From assembly GCA_049999725.1 (NCBI GenBank), contig JBNGIS010020564.1:1-64000 (forward strand): DNA of 64,000 nucleotides, given 5' to 3'. This document shows positions 10,901 through 25,100 of the stretch, piece after piece. Origin of the DNA: Haplomitrium mnioides. Its lineage: Eukaryota; Marchantiophyta; Haplomitriopsida; Calobryales. The position numbers were made by a program, and so were the translations under genes. Position 1 is the first letter of the stretch; the number at the start of each line of letters is the position of its first letter. Below the pieces are notes generated by a model. That model was given only the letters and a program-made list of their open reading frames with translations. It had not been told where the DNA came from and made no database searches.

Positions 10901-13900
10901 CTTTCCCATTTTGTGGCCAATCAGTAGGTGGTCTGTTCGTCTCAATAATTGCAGGTGCTTCGCTTGTGTTATACATGTACTGCTTCAATCGCTCAACTGA
11001 AATTATATTATTGGCTAAATTGCATTGATTCTGGACACTGGCCACCATAGCCACATTAAGTGAAAGCCCATACGATATAGCAAGCCCAGCAAATCCTGCA
11101 CAAGATGATAACCGCGTCAGCAACATGGATTTAAGGAAGAAAGAAAAAGAAAAATTCCAACCGTTCTTGTGTATCTAAGCACAGTGACATTTTAAGGTAG
11201 CTGAAATCTTATTAACATGACTAGGTCAAACCCACACGAAAAGATTTCTCCATATAGCTCTTGAACTGCTTAGGAGTTTTTTAGGGCTTTGAAAATTTTG
11301 CACGAGTAATATATACATCAGAAAACCCAGCTCCATCAGAAAACATGACAAATTTGACAGTTGAAAACAATAACAATCTGTCAAGTTTATGGTACAGTCG
11401 GACAAAAAAGCTTCCTGATTTCTTGAATGTATAAGTCTTTAATTTTCACCAAAATTGTGCTTTGCTTCCAACAAGCCCTAGCTTTCTCTTTTGCAGAAAC
11501 CAAATGCATTTACCTGGATCAACAGAGCCTGCTGGCAATAGGATCAAGAAAAGACCACAAGTACAAAGTAGAACAGCACATAAGGTCTCCAGACGCTGTA
11601 TAAGCCACTCATTTGCACCAATGCTGTATAAAAAGGGTCTGGAATTTTCATTGACTAAAGCTAGGTTCTTCGCCATGAATTGTTCTTGCACTTTATATGC
11701 TCTAATAGTAACAACACCAGCAATGGTTTCTCCAAAGTGATTCACAATTGGTGACTTTGTAGTGCCATTGATCCTCATGAGCTCTCTGGCGGATGTTAAA
11801 TAATAATTCTGAAATCCAGGAAACACAAGCCCAGTTCAGCAAGACAGTCTACATGAAAAAATTTACTAAACCACCTTTATGATCATGCTTGCAGAAATAC
11901 AGGTACCCAAATCAGTGAGGAAATTTTGGACATCTGCTCAAGGCAATATATGCTTCAGATCAATTTTCTTCAGCTTCAACTAATCAAGATATAATTAAGG
12001 GACACAGTAAGGAAAGCAGTCTTGAACAAGACCAAGATGGGTCAAACCTGAAGCCAGCGATTGATAAAAATCAGAGGTATGACAATAAAAATAGTCTGCC
12101 AGGTCACTGCGACTGTCATCCCCATAGTTGACAGAGTATTCAAGCTTGATGAGATTATAAATCCAAAAGCTAATGGAACATCAATATCTGAGGTGCTCAT
12201 GTCCGAAGAAAACTGCCAGACCATTGGAAAATGCTCAAAAGGTGTAGATATACCACTGCGCAGCGCAATAGAAGAAAACATGAAGGACTAAAATCCAAAT
12301 GACAATTCTGTGAAGAAGTGATAGCAAAAGAGGTTTAGCTCAGCATACTCGACTCAAAATTCTTCCAGCAGGTGTAGAGTCAAAGAATGCCATAGGAGAA
12401 AGAAAAATAGAATTCAGTAGCTTGTTGAACAACGTTCTTGATGCAGACATGCCCATGACCATCATAGAAACCGTGCGAAGGCAGATACACCAACCAGTTA
12501 AGATAGATATAGATGAATACACCCCTATCAGTTGGAATGGGCTTGTTCCAGGATCATCGACCCTAGCTGCCATCCACCAATTACTTGCAACTTGACCTAC
12601 TATAAATGTAAGTACTGCAAGCACTGCACAAGTGAGCCAAAATGCTCCATGCGCTAGGCTAAGATAATCCACATATGGTGCCAAACCTGAATTCCCTATC
12701 TCCTGGTGTTCCTTGGCTGTCAACTGTGATTCATCATTGCCAAAGTCCACTTCCTGAACCTGCTTCTTCTTTGATTGCTTTCTCATCAGTGATACCTTGG
12801 ATTCTCCAGGATCAGTTTTATTAGACAAAGTGATGGTACTCTGGTCACTGATGGATGACATACTTTCCTGGCTTGCCGTAACAAGGTCCTCAAATGCACT
12901 ACCACATGCATTTAGCTCGTCATAACTACCTTTCAGCACTATCTTCCCATCCTGGAGAAGCTGAAAATCAAACCAACTACGTTACTTAAACTTACAACAA
13001 TCAGAAAATAACAGCAAAGAAATTAGGGATAAATTTAAATCTAGCTAGTGCCTCTTCTCAAACGGAAACAGAGGAGCAAACCAGAAACTGCAAAATGGCT
13101 ACAGCAATGGAAATATTGAGAAAAAAATTTCATAGTTAGGGCAAACCAAGATAACATCTGCTGCTGGAAGAAATTCCACTTGATGTGTGACTAGTATGAC
13201 CGTCTTTGTTGAAAGAGCACCCATAATGCAATCCTGGCACAACAAATAAAGAAACTGGATTTATCAAACCACAACACCATCAATCGACATTCATGGCTGA
13301 CATGCACTCTTCATGCATGCGAGAAACCACATGTTACTTGCCACATGGACCTTGTGATAGGCAGTCTTACTCAATCAGATGCGCCTTCTGTGGTTCTCTT
13401 CCAGATCGAAAATGAAACATGTACCTACCAGCAAACTCTCTACACGCAAAAAGGTTTTCAGTAGTTACAAAACTGGGCAGCATACGCCAACCCGTAGAGT
13501 CTCGCTTCCACCACGTCAGGGTTTTACCACCTCAAGAAATTGAAAACGAGCCAAATAGCATTCTATGCAGCCAGTCAAGTTGGACGATGACAGGTCTTGG
13601 AGGTTTGAGTACCTCAAATAATCTTGACCCAGTGTGGGCATCCACAGCACTGAAAGGATCGTCTAGAAGATAAATATCTGCATCTTGATACACTGCTCGG
13701 GCAATCTGAATACGCTGCTTTTGACCGCCACTCATGTTGATGCCACGCTCCCCTATCTCAGTCAGGTCTTTGTACTGAAAATTTTCAATGTCTTTATCTA
13801 GAGCACAGACTTTAAGAGCTGCATTGTATCTAGCTTCATTCATTTCTTTCCCGAATAGAATGTTGTCCCTAACTGTGCCACCCTGTATCCATGCTGTCTG

Positions 13901-16243
13901 GGCAACATAAGCAATTCGGCCATTAACTTTCACCTGCAATAGTGGCATTCAAATCCTATGGTGTGAGCAAATATGTAAACGACCAGCGAATTCGTATATA
14001 TGCTATCTACCTTCAAAGAATGCTAGCAGTTCGACAAGTCTACTTATCTTAGAGAAAATATGACTACAATGTACCTGGCGTTCAGAATATCTAGTCCTGG
14101 AAAAGTATCAACATGAAAGGAAACTCACAACTCCAGAAATCTTGGGAATCTCTCCAAGGATAGCAGAAAGAAGGCTCGACTTTCCAGATCCAACTGCTCC
14201 ACAAATGGCCACCCGTTGACCATGCTCGACTTTCACATTAATGTTCTTCAGTGTGGGATTCATAGCATGGGGATCCCAGCTCAACAACCCATTCTCAATG
14301 AGAATTGACAGTGTGATATTTTTAAAGGTAGTTGGGTAAATTGCATCAGGTTGCAGCTCATCCTCTTGCAAGAATGCTGTTAACCGGGATAACGACACTC
14401 GAACCTGAATCAATGCTGCAAATACATCGGGGAGTTGTCTAATGGGTTCCTGAATAATCCGTAGAGTAGCAAGAGCTGTAAAAACATTACTGGCATTAAG
14501 AGCAATGCCTAAAAGTCCGCACGTAAGGAATGTAGCTGTCGAGACAAATACTGGTGTCATCCAAAATAACAATGACTTTAGACTTTTCTGGAATTGAACT
14601 TGTTTCAACCAATATAGTTCAACTTCACGAAGGTCTTCTATCTGAGCTTGAAACTTAAGCTCCCAGGCTTGTAGTTTGAGAATTTTCATGCTCCGCAGAG
14701 CCTCCGAGGTTGCTCGCATACGAGAATCTTGTGCCTTCATGAGACAATTCAAATTTTTTGCCTCTATTCTTGCCAAAGGCGTATTGACCATTACAGCGGT
14801 TACAATGACAATCAATCCTGCAATCGATGCCCATTGCACAGTGACAAACAGAATAACTAAACCAATGACAATCTGAAGGGGTGTAGTCCAAGTAAGATGC
14901 AACCATATGGGTCCATCACCTATGCGATATGCATCCACTACCATGTAATTCACAACTTCACCTGTTGTTTGCATCTGCCTTCCAGAATTTGATAGCCTAA
15001 GCTCCTTTTCATACACTGCTCCAATGAGAGCAGAACGCATATGCATGCCTGTCCTGCGACTACCAAAGTTCCATTGTCTCTGTGATAAGGATTCAATTGT
15101 TTTTGCAAGGAAAAGGGCAAGCACAATTCCAAGTCCTTTAAGCATAGATGACCGTCCTCCCCCTGCAAAATCTACAAAAAGGTGCAGAAGAAGTGGTCCG
15201 GCAGACAGAGTAACTGATTTGACTAGAGCAAAAAACGCAAGCCATGCAATTCTCCTTCCATATATTGATGCCAAGACCCAGAAAATTGATGGTTTCTTTG
15301 TTGGGAACTGCACTGTCCGTCTTCTCCATGCTTCAGAAAATGCAAAATGAGCTGTTTCAGCTCTGTCTTCTAAACTAAGGTCTGGTAAGTCACTGTGCTT
15401 AAGAGGTTTTACATACCCTAATGCAAGAAGAGGATTGAGCCATAAGAAGGCAAGTTGACTAAGAAGGCTGCTAGCCAAAGGTTTCAGATGAGACTCATCT
15501 TTACTGTCATAAGTAGAATTATGACCATTTAATAAAGGTACAGCCAACTCATTTTCAGTTAACTCCATCTTAGACCCCGTAAAAGCACATAGCAGGAGAA
15601 GAAAGCTCACAGGCCAAGAGAGCAGTGCTAGTACTCTGGTGAAAACCATATCTTCCCCGCTTAAAAGTTCTAGGACAGTTACAGTTCCAGTTGAAGTCCC
15701 CAATGCAAACATGATAACCCACCAAATTTGCAAAAATATTTTCATCATCCAGCCAGGGTTTAGGTGAAGTGTCCCTGCCAATGTTATCCAGGTCAAGCCT
15801 TGGACCAAATAAAGGACCCACTCATGCAGTGGAGCTCCCCAAGGAACCCCTGAGGTTTGTTCCCAAGTAACCAAACCAAGATTTCCCAGACCCAATAGCA
15901 TAGCCAAATATGCAGCTACAATGCGTAAAGAAGATCGTGCACGAAAAAATCCAGTTGCATTGCGCGAGGCAGCCACTTTGAACCAAGAGACATTAAGACT
16001 ACCAAGGAACAGGATGAAATAAGTAACGAGAAAGAAGGTGTTTATCCCGGATAGAATTCCATTTTGTGCACCAAGATTGAGGAAACGTTGCACCCGAATC
16101 CATGGTGTGCCTTGCATTATATCTTTCCAAAGATCACACTCGGTGCAGCTTCCTTGCTTGATCGGCGGCACAGGGTTTTCCCAAAACTTTTCCCATGTAC
16201 CTAATATGGAAGAAAGGTCATAAAAGGCCAGATCAGTATCCAT
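7957..16243 (-). CDS. ABCC: Full-length ABCC (MRP-type) ABC transporter, ABCC10-like
   Basis: Ten exons on the minus strand: 16243-14129, 13933-13613, 13233-13147, 12960-12349, 12212-12048, 11808-11514, 11095-10575, 10193-10130, 9986-9747 and 8066-7957, giving 1509 codons. Every junction has GT/AG and compatible phase. The start is the first Met after an in-frame TGA three codons upstream. The order is an N-terminal membrane domain (TMD0), TMD1, NBD1, TMD2, NBD2. NBD1 has Walker A GAVGSGKS (about 682-689), signature MSGGQ (about 772) and Walker B IYLLDD. NBD2 has Walker A GRTGSGKT (about 1298), signature [13 protein letters not shown], Walker B VLVLDEA (about 1425) and VAHRIPTV. The last exon ([10 protein letters not shown] to [11 protein letters not shown]) lies 1.68 kb beyond exon 9 and is easily missed. 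The NBD2 wording fits the plant ABCC10/ABCC13-like clade. ABCC pumps export conjugates or metabolites, often into the vacuole; the substrate is not inferable. No key motif is missing. Confidence 0.92.
8067..9746 (-). other. Long ABCC intron 9
   Basis: The donor is ACG|GTATCT at 9747/9746 and the acceptor GTTGATAG|GTG at 8067/8066. The 1,680 bases hold no recognisable exon or transposon. A 63-codon minus frame (8889-9080) was tested as an alternative last exon and does not match the ABCC C-terminus, whereas 7957-8066 does. Confidence 0.8.
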
Positions 16244-16256
16244 AATTTCTCACTTG

Positions 16257-16354
16257 CTGGGAACCGTCAAAAATACACGGTACTTGCAGAACGATGCAGC
16301 AAGAAAATTTGAATCCACCCAATTGTTATGAGTTCTAAAATTGAATTTCCATAC
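16257..16354 (-). other. Possible intron in the ABCC 5' UTR
   Basis: On the minus strand a consensus-like donor, GCAG|GTATGG at 16355/16354, is followed 98 bases later by GGTTCCCAG|CAAGTG at 16257/16256, thirteen bases before the ATG. Removal would leave the start codon and the upstream in-frame stop unchanged. This is inferred from splice-site appearance only. Confidence 0.35.
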
Positions 16355-19300
16355 CTGCTAGCATAGCTGCAAGTGCACAAGAGCAACCTTCCTCCGGATC
16401 CTTCCTGATAAAACTTCAAACGCCCATCAGTCACATTTGATCCGGTAGTAGTAGTACTCCCCTAGACACAACTTCAACTATGAAGACCAAACATTTAATA
16501 AAGGAACCAAAAAAACATTGCAGGCTGATCAAACTGGGGTTTACGTCTGGAAACATAATTATATAACCATAGTCACCCAACTCCACTGAGCACTATTCCA
16601 ACATGTTCTCTACACTTGGCATGAGTGTAAACAGAAGCCAAATTAGAAAAGGGATCCTTGCTTCCGTAATACGATTTCGTCTATCCATATCCGGGACGAA
16701 GCTTGTGGCCAGAACAATGATAATAAGCTTGATCAAGTTTAATTCGCACTTTGGTACTGACATACGTAACAATCAGCTTTAAATCTCAAGGACACATTTA
16801 AAAGATGGCCGGATATAACAGAGGCTTTCCCCTACGACTTTATTAATCTCATTTAGCGTCCTGAAGCACTGGACTTCAAATCTACACTAGTCCCTGATAC
16901 AAAACATAGATAAGAGAATCTCTTCACCGCGCTGGGAGCTTTGACATTTGCAGAGCTGACACCTGATGAAAATGACACCTTTTTCCTGACAGTTTATACA
17001 TCAAAAGCTCACAAATTTCCCGATTCAGATAAGTAACATGATCTACGCAATCCAAATTTCAAAAGCATGCGGCCAATTGAAGCATGAAATGCAAAGTTTA
17101 CGTCATGTAAAGCTAAGCAATTACACTAGAGAATGCTCAGAGCAATTGCAAAAAAGCTGCCTAGACAGATCAGACTTTACTCCTGAAGGCTAATCACGCT
17201 GACCTCGCTGCCGAGCTATGGGTGTCCAGAGAACTGGTGAGCAGTTAATGCCTCTGGCGCTTCCCTTTCCAGAATTCAAATCCCCGAGCTTGATACTCTC
17301 CTCGGAGAACTGCTTCGCAGTTGCCAAACTGTGCCTCTGTTAAGTCTCATACACAGAAGTAATTTCATTTTCCTATCTTCAACCAGGGATCCCCGATCTG
17401 GCTTAAAGTTGAGCCATAGCAGACGAGTCAAGTGCAGACGCAATTGTCCTCTGTATCAAATTTTTGAAAGCCCTTTCATTTCGAAGTCTGTGTGGTAGTT
17501 GGTAGCTAGCGTCTAACGGGTATTGTGATGACCCAGTCGAAATAGCCAATGAATTCAACTGGAGTTACACATTCATTTTCCCAGTCCTTTGCAAATGCAA
17601 ACTTACAAACCTTCACCCCTACGACAGAACTCGGTCCTCCAAGTCCCGCAGTGTGCTACCTGCTAACGTTACTCGTAGAAAACATTAAATTTTCACTTAC
17701 TGTTTGGCATCAATACGATAAAAAGTCGTCACTCACTCTTTAAGATGCAATGCCTCTTTACTTCGCCGTAGATCAGCAACGGTTCGAGGCACAAAGACGG
17801 GCAGAAAACGCCTGAAATCTGATCTTTAACGTTCCAACCACATTTGGCATGTTATTTGAAAGAGTTTCGGAACTGGCAGTTGTTACTAGGACATACCAGA
17901 GTCTATACTCGGTAAAGGCACTACAAGCTCACAAGCGCAAACGACACAGTTCTCGAACCAGTTTGCCTGTGATACGACAGACAAGAGCCTCACCAAAAGA
18001 ACTCGTTGGTTACCATGATACTCAGAACTTGAAAGAGACCAGCATTTCTTTTGGTCTGAATGCTGACAGAATCAAATGGCCTTCAACAGACTATGTCTAG
18101 ATACGTCACAAAGCTAAATTCTAGGAACTGTAAATCAGAACAGGTATCGTCAGTGACTTACTTCCCACCTAACGAATCCTGTAGTGTTCTCTTCAGCATC
18201 GAGGACAACGGAGAACAACTGCCTTCTATCAAGGTAGAGCAACTGAATTTCGTATTGATCTGTTTTTCCGAGCTGCGATTGCATGAGGCTGCAGAGGCGG
18301 CCCGATAACATTCAAACAGCCTGGCAGCGCTGGATTCAGGAACTGTGAGTGTCACACTGGAGTCTCGAGTTCAATCCAGAAGACTTGACCCGTCGAATTT
18401 CAATTTGGCCTTCATGGACAGCCTACGCCTCACCGTCACTGATGTTTTCGACACCGAAGCCCGTCACACCAATCTTGCAGCATGGTTCCATGTTTTCTAC
18501 ATCTCTCTATGACATGCATGGAAATTGAAAACATGATCTATACATTGCACTCCCTAAGTCTTGGTTATTCAATTCTGAAAATTGAAAACAAGAAGGAACA
18601 TAGTGTCCTGTCTCTGGTCAACTACAGTTAGCAAATGAAGGAAACAATAAATACCTCCAGTCTGAAAATCCAACCTCAGCAAATCCAAATTCAAAACAAC
18701 AAAGAGCACGTACCACTTCGAAGGTACGTTACATACGACTATTACGAACTTGTGTGGGAGGACTCGCAGTAGAGGAAAAATGTTACTGGAATCAGTGGAA
18801 TGAACTCCTTCTAAGCCTTTTCTTGCTGTTTTTGGCCATGCCTATTATTACTGTTCCAACTTTTCGGCATCGTCTGTTGTAACAACTCCGATGGACATGT
18901 ACGCCAAAATTTGGAATAACGGATGCCTTTTGTCCTTACTACGCAAGAAAAGCTTCTCCTACTCCGTGGTTGTTACCAGTACTGTATAGTTTTCACATAA
19001 AGCACGGTTCGCTTATTTTGTTGTATCCAACGAACTATGTGTCAAATTGCTTGAAAATCATAATAATGAATGATTTATGTGCGCTGTGCAAAGGAGATGA
19101 ACAAAAAGGAAAGAAACTAGCAATACCTTTGTTGAAGGTTACAGAACTGGTACTCCAGATAATGTGGACGACGTACTGTCTACCAGTCCTGTTGTCCAGC
19201 CTGCAGCCATTAAAAGTGGATGCTCTTTATGAAAAGACGATGTACTACGTCGTCCAAATCGTTCACGGGTAGTGGATGACACGGTGGTCGGGAAACAATT

Positions 19301-20879
19301 TTAAACAAGGGGTAAGTGCTTAGCCGTCCCTACGGAGACAAACATTTTAAACAAACATAAAAAGTACAGTTTTCGTCGAGCAACAGACACTGATTGACCG
19401 CCTCAGTTCATAGTTTGTCAGTTAGCGTAGATGCGCAGTGTGCAACGACCAATTTTACACTTGGGTCCGTGGACATCGTCATATAGCATACTGTATTAGT
19501 CTGTCAAGTCCACAGCCTAATAACATGCATGTGCAGTGTTGGAGGCGCAGTCGTAGGAGTCACGTTACACACCAACCACAAGACAACAAACTTTCCCTAT
19601 ATTTCTGTGTACTTATGTCCAGCACAACTGCCATGTAATCGTCAGCAAAGAATGACGACAAGCTGGGATAGTTATTCCCTTTCATCTCGAAAAGTTCGTC
19701 TCACTATGTGCGAGGGACGGTTTTACAGAAGATTGCCGTTTGACTTTGCTTGAAGGATCCACCGATATTGATTGTGCATCATTAAATGGAGCATGGCAAA
19801 TCAAATTTTACTGCTGTCAGTGTAGTTGGAGTGGTGAAAACCGCTGCAGATTATAGCGACAAAGACCTTTCCAGTTGATACCGGTCACTGCAGAACGTGC
19901 AAATGGTAGCTCCATCTGGCAAAGGTAGCCCCATCTGGCAAAGGTATTCGATGAGAGTCGTTTATCGTGAAGGTGCTAGAACTTCAATCGTACGTAACTA
20001 CCCCAGAACTTCTGAGTCGACCAGAGTGTGGCAGAACGTGAATAGTGCATGACTAACCGCCATGCTCAGTCTCAGACAGAAGCCACGGGTCTTCCAGAAA
20101 AGTTTTCCTTTTAATGGGTCTGCGAAAAAGGTTTCCTATTTTGCCGACCTGGACCAGATCAAAACCTATTGCTCATACTAGCGTCGATTAATTTTTAAGC
20201 TCCTGCAAATATTATGTTGACCAGCCTTCAGCCCACGTGATCCATCACATGCACAACACATTGTGAGCAGGCATGCCATGTGCAATTGATCCGAGCAAGG
20301 TACTGCACAAATTCTTCTGCTTGTTTTCACATGTATTCTCTGTGATTTAAAATTGGGACCCGGAATCAGTCACCAGCAAAAAATGACAACGTCCTCTTCA
20401 GATTATTGTGTTCCGACTACAAAATACTGTATAGTACAACTTCTGCACACAAACTCTAAACAATTTTCATGGATCTTCCGGAATTCTTGATGGAAAATGA
20501 TATTGGGGGTAGACTGCAGGTCAAACTAACAACTCGTAAGTGATTACATTTCCCCAATATAGCTCAAGATTAGATTACATTGTGTCAAAATACGTGCCAA
20601 CTGGATTGGAGTGTGAGTTCTTTGCGCTTTCTCCCCATAGGCAAATGCGGGTTACAGTAACCATAATAATGTGTACTGTACCCAAAGCAGCATTCAGGCA
20701 GTGCTGAGGACCGGAGATCTGCAAAACAGAACAAAGAGATGCAGCCATAAGATAACTGTTAAGTGAACATCTCCTACTCAGAGTTGAGTTCAAGTGAGTG
20801 GTCTGCCAGGCTACTAAAAGCAAAATTCAAAGCACACCGTTCAATGCCATTACATATCAAGGTAACCCACATTGAATTT
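16355..20879. other. ABCC upstream region and intergenic DNA
   Basis: This presumably includes the ABCC promoter and 5' UTR, downstream of the mTERF gene. I see no gene I can support: all frames are short and unrelated to known families. An imperfect inverted repeat with arms GGACGACGTA and TACGTCGTCC lies at about 19167-19254. No transposon is evident. Confidence 0.4.
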
Positions 20880-21060
20880 CAACGTTCCCAGACCATCACA
20901 ATGTCGTGTCAGTAGCAAAGTTTCAGACCAATCAGCCTCATCGTGTCCAATAATATGCTCCAGTAATGGAGCAGAACAACATTATATGAATCTTTGTGCT
21001 GAGTTCCTACGACTTTCCGGAAGTAACATATAGCCATGAGGCAATAGGAAACTTCAGTCC
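20880..21060. repeat. Dispersed repeat family R1, copy 1
   Basis: It shares, in order, CACAATGTCGTGTCAG, AAAGTTTCAGACCA, CAGCCTCATCGTGT, CTTTCCGGAAGTAAC and CCTAGCACTGCACC with copies at 23690, 24250 and 29810. It lies outside the mTERF coding region, below its stop codon. The family type (SINE, MITE or other) is not evident. Confidence 0.6.
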
Positions 21061-22133
21061 TAGCACTGCACCTCCAGTCCAAACTATTCAAAAACTGTCT
21101 GCCCTCAAGTGTTAGCTTGTGACATCGGTCAGTTCACTTCAGTTTGTTCTTGTGAAGCAGACATCCAAGAGAGAATCTCCTGAAAGGTTCATGATGGTGA
21201 CAGAAAACACAAGAGGATAAAAACAAAGAAATTTTGAAACAGTATAACTTAAGGCAGCCGTATGACTAACTTATTGGGGACCTGCCACAAAACTCCCCGT
21301 TGGAACTGGTGACAAACTTAGAAAAGAAGGCTAAGCGTAAGAGGGAGAGTATTTTCAGTTGGGAAAAGTAAATAATAGTCAATACGTATGTTCAAAAATT
21401 GAAGCACTATCAAATGTAAGGTTTAGAAAACCACTTCGAATTTTTAGTGCAAAAGGAAACAGACTTCAATGTTTGCCGGCTTTAAAATATTGGAGACCAG
21501 CTATGTCCTCGTATTCCTTCCCTAAACAAATCTTACATGGCCACAAGATTCTCTCATCTGTTTAAAAGATCATCCTTGTCAGATTACTCTCTCACAAACT
21601 TCTGGACCAAAAGTAACCCATTCTGCAAACATTATTAAGCACACTAACTCCAAATTACATTATCTACATTGATGACATGATGAGTACCTTCCTGCTAAGC
21701 ACAGATTATGGAGAACCATGAAATGCCAACGGAGAGATCATAATGTCATCTGAAGTTGAATCGTGCCCGAAAGGCAGAGGGGCTCTGAGTCCACTGCCTG
21801 ATGAGTGATGCTAATCTGAAATACAAGTGACAATAAATCTTGAAATCAATTTTCAGACCTGCACATTACAGTCACCTCTATTGGTTATTAATAATTACTT
21901 GGATCATGAATAAGCACATGACACCAAATATGATACGGCATGCACATATACAGATACAAATAATATTTGCTTACAAATAATCATTGTAAATCACATGCTT
22001 ACCTCAAAAAAGACTAGTTCTTCAAACACAAGGACAAAATACATAGCAGGATGATTGCCAGGTTTATTATAAAGTTTAGTAAGAAAAATAGATACCACTT
22101 GATGAAGTCCCTGTCACTGCTCCTGAGATCTGT
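21061..22133. other. mTERF 3' flank
   Basis: AT-rich, no recognised gene. It probably contains the 3' UTR of the minus-strand mTERF gene. Confidence 0.4.
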
Positions 22134-25100
22134 TTACTTCTGAGCTTGACTGAGTTCCTTATGCTTTTGAAGACACACAAGGAACTTTGTGTCTGTAGTA
22201 GAAAGCATGCGGTTCAAAGTCCATGTGCAACCCTTCTCTTCAAGTATCTCATATCGTGACTTGATTCTTTTCTCCAAGCTATAGCCAAAGTATTGAGGAA
22301 ACTCTATCAGCTCGGCCTTTCGTCTATCCATAACAATAAAAAACTCCCATTTCGGAAGCAGATTCTTCTGAATACTGAGTCCCAATAGTTGTGGGAATCG
22401 ATTAATTACAATGACCACCTCTTCCACAGTATAACCAAGTCTTACTAGAAACTCAACAGTGGGTTTAATATTCTTTTCCAGGCTTAACCCTAAAGTTTGA
22501 GGAGATCGCATCACTAAAAGACTCACATCCTTGATTCCAATACTTTCAAAGTATAAGGCCATAGGTTTCAACTTTCCATCTAAGCTGTATCCGACAACAT
22601 GTGGAAACCTTGTTAAGACTTTTCCAACTCTTGATGAACTGAACCCTATGTGTAGCAAAAACTCTACACAATGCTGAAGCTTAGGCCGACTGTAGGTCAG
22701 CATGTGAGGAAAGGATGCCAATATCCGTCCCCACTTTTCCTTATCCACACCTACATCCTCTAGAAATTCAACTGTGGGTTTAAGATTGCCAATAACACTG
22801 CATCCAAACAGCTGGGGCCTTTTCATAATGATCCGAGGGATATCAGACGAAGGAACACCCAAACTCAACAAGTAACTTTCCACATGCTTGATCTTCCCTT
22901 CAACACTGAATCCTGAAATTGAAGGAAACCGATGCAAGAGTTCCTCAAGCTGTTGTGGTGACATTTTCAAACTGAAGAAGTAGGAAATAGCTGGAGGCAG
23001 GTTTCCATCCACCACATGACGCAACAAATTTGGGTACTCCTCAAGATTTAAGTGGGCTACTCTCTCATCCATGGTGTACTGTTTGATTGGCTGCATTTCA
23101 GTAGGAAATGCAAGCAATGCATCTACAAACCCACTTCCATGCTTGGTGAATAGGCTTTCTAGAAGAGGAAGAATCTCACTCTGAATTTCGTTTGATGTGG
23201 GTTCATCACCTGCACCAGCAAAAGATCAATGACATGCAAGGTGATTAAATCTGCCGGAGTTGATCACCTAATCAACCTGCTCTGTTTTGGACTCTAGAAT
23301 GCTGACTGCTCTAAAATGGACCTGACAGTACTTGAACCATTGTATAAAACTTACCTGAGATGCTCCTTTCCTTATAGTGAGTCTGCAGAAGAGCCACAAT
23401 ATGCGACACAAATAGAGTTGATTTGTTTGAAGTTCGAGCTGCCACAGTAGCCGAAAATCCTTTTGCCTTCAAAAAACGCACTATGGCTGCCTTAACCTCC
23501 TCACGTTCACATGCAAATTTTTTCAAATCCAAAGCTGCTCCTGTGTTTTCAACTCCACCCACTTCAGACCAAGCAAAAAATTACATATAATGGGAGACTG
23601 AAATACAAATGAAATTTTGAAAGAGTATAGCTTAAAATTTTGAAGAGTAAACTAAATCACATAGGCATTTGATTGAAATTGCAACAGTGTGGCCAAACCC
23701 TAATAGATCACATTGTGGTGTCAGTCACATAGTTTGAGACCATGTGTGGTGGCAACAAGTTACCACAACTACCTACTGCTTTCCTGCCAGCAGATCCTGA
23801 TTATGTGCAATAAGATGCTTAAATTCATAAGCATATCATTACACAAAGCTTGGTACTGAGTTTGTGCCACTTTCCTGAAGTAACAGGAAGCTTGGTCACG
23901 ATGTTGCCGAACACTCCACCAAGTAACAAAATAAAGGACCATATTGATTTAAGCCCAAGGGGATCATAAGTCGAAATAGATTGCAAAGTTGCAAGGACCG
24001 AACTAGAAGGCACACAAAGATATATCTTTATAAGTATTGAGAGAACTCCATACTTACAAGGTAAGGTAGCCAATCATAAAGTTAATCAAGATGATCTGCA
24101 CTGAAGATTGAAAAGACTAACAACCCACCCCCACCCCATTCAAAAACAAAAATAAAGCAAAGAAAAATTCAAAAATAATATTAAAAAATATATAATCAAT
24201 AAAATAAAAACTAACTAACTAACTAGCTAACTAGAGGAGAAGTGTGGTGATGCGCATAGTGTTTGTCAAGCACTTGCCATAGACCTTTAAGCAGTATTAT
24301 GAATAGTATTGACAGCATACTACTACTTTACCACAGACTTCGTCAGTTCCCAGCTGTGGATATAAGTTATGCCAGAGGCAAAACTAAGTCCTATGTTTCT
24401 GTCACTTTTCCGGAAGTGGTGGGAAAAGATAGGCATAATGTTGGCTAGCACTGCCCTCTAAACGCACTAAACCTAAGGAAAAGAAACAAAAATAAATAAA
24501 AAAAACAAAACCGGGATGAAAGAAACAAAAGGAAGGAGAGGAGGAAAACAAAGGGAGAATAGAATAGAATAGAAGAAGGAGATGTTAGTTGATTAGAAAA
24601 ACTAGAATAATTAGAAGTGGGCTTAAATGAAGCTCCCCACTGTAAACTAACATACCTTTTACCGTATCTCCTTGAAAATGCCCATAGCTGGTAATCCATA
24701 CAAGAATTTCACTCAAGTAAGGAGACCCTGGTAATGTTCATAAGATTGTGAACTGGATAACCTTTATCCTTAAGAAGGAGAATGAGACCCACCATTTGAG
24801 ATATGAAAAACTTCTTAGAGCTACAAAGACAATAAATCTGAAGAATTGGCAGTTAATTATTCCAAATTTAGCTGTATCTGAGGTGCTAGATAGAATATGA
24901 GGCATTTTAATTATCTGAATGCCTGCATACTCTGGTTGGTTACACTTATCAAAAATATTGACTTCAAGCCTTTCTCAGATTGTGTACTAAAAAGTGGCAA
25001 GAGAAGCCATTAAAGGTAGAGTTCAGCTCACATGACTTGCTAGGATAGAGGCCTCCTAGGCAAACGAAAGGATGCCAATAAATGAACTTCCCTCCTCTCT

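Noticed and set aside
19167-19254. Hairpin with GGACGACGTA arms as a microRNA precursor
   Set aside because: The arms pair over only about 10 bases and the loop is long and unstructured, which does not fit a plant precursor.
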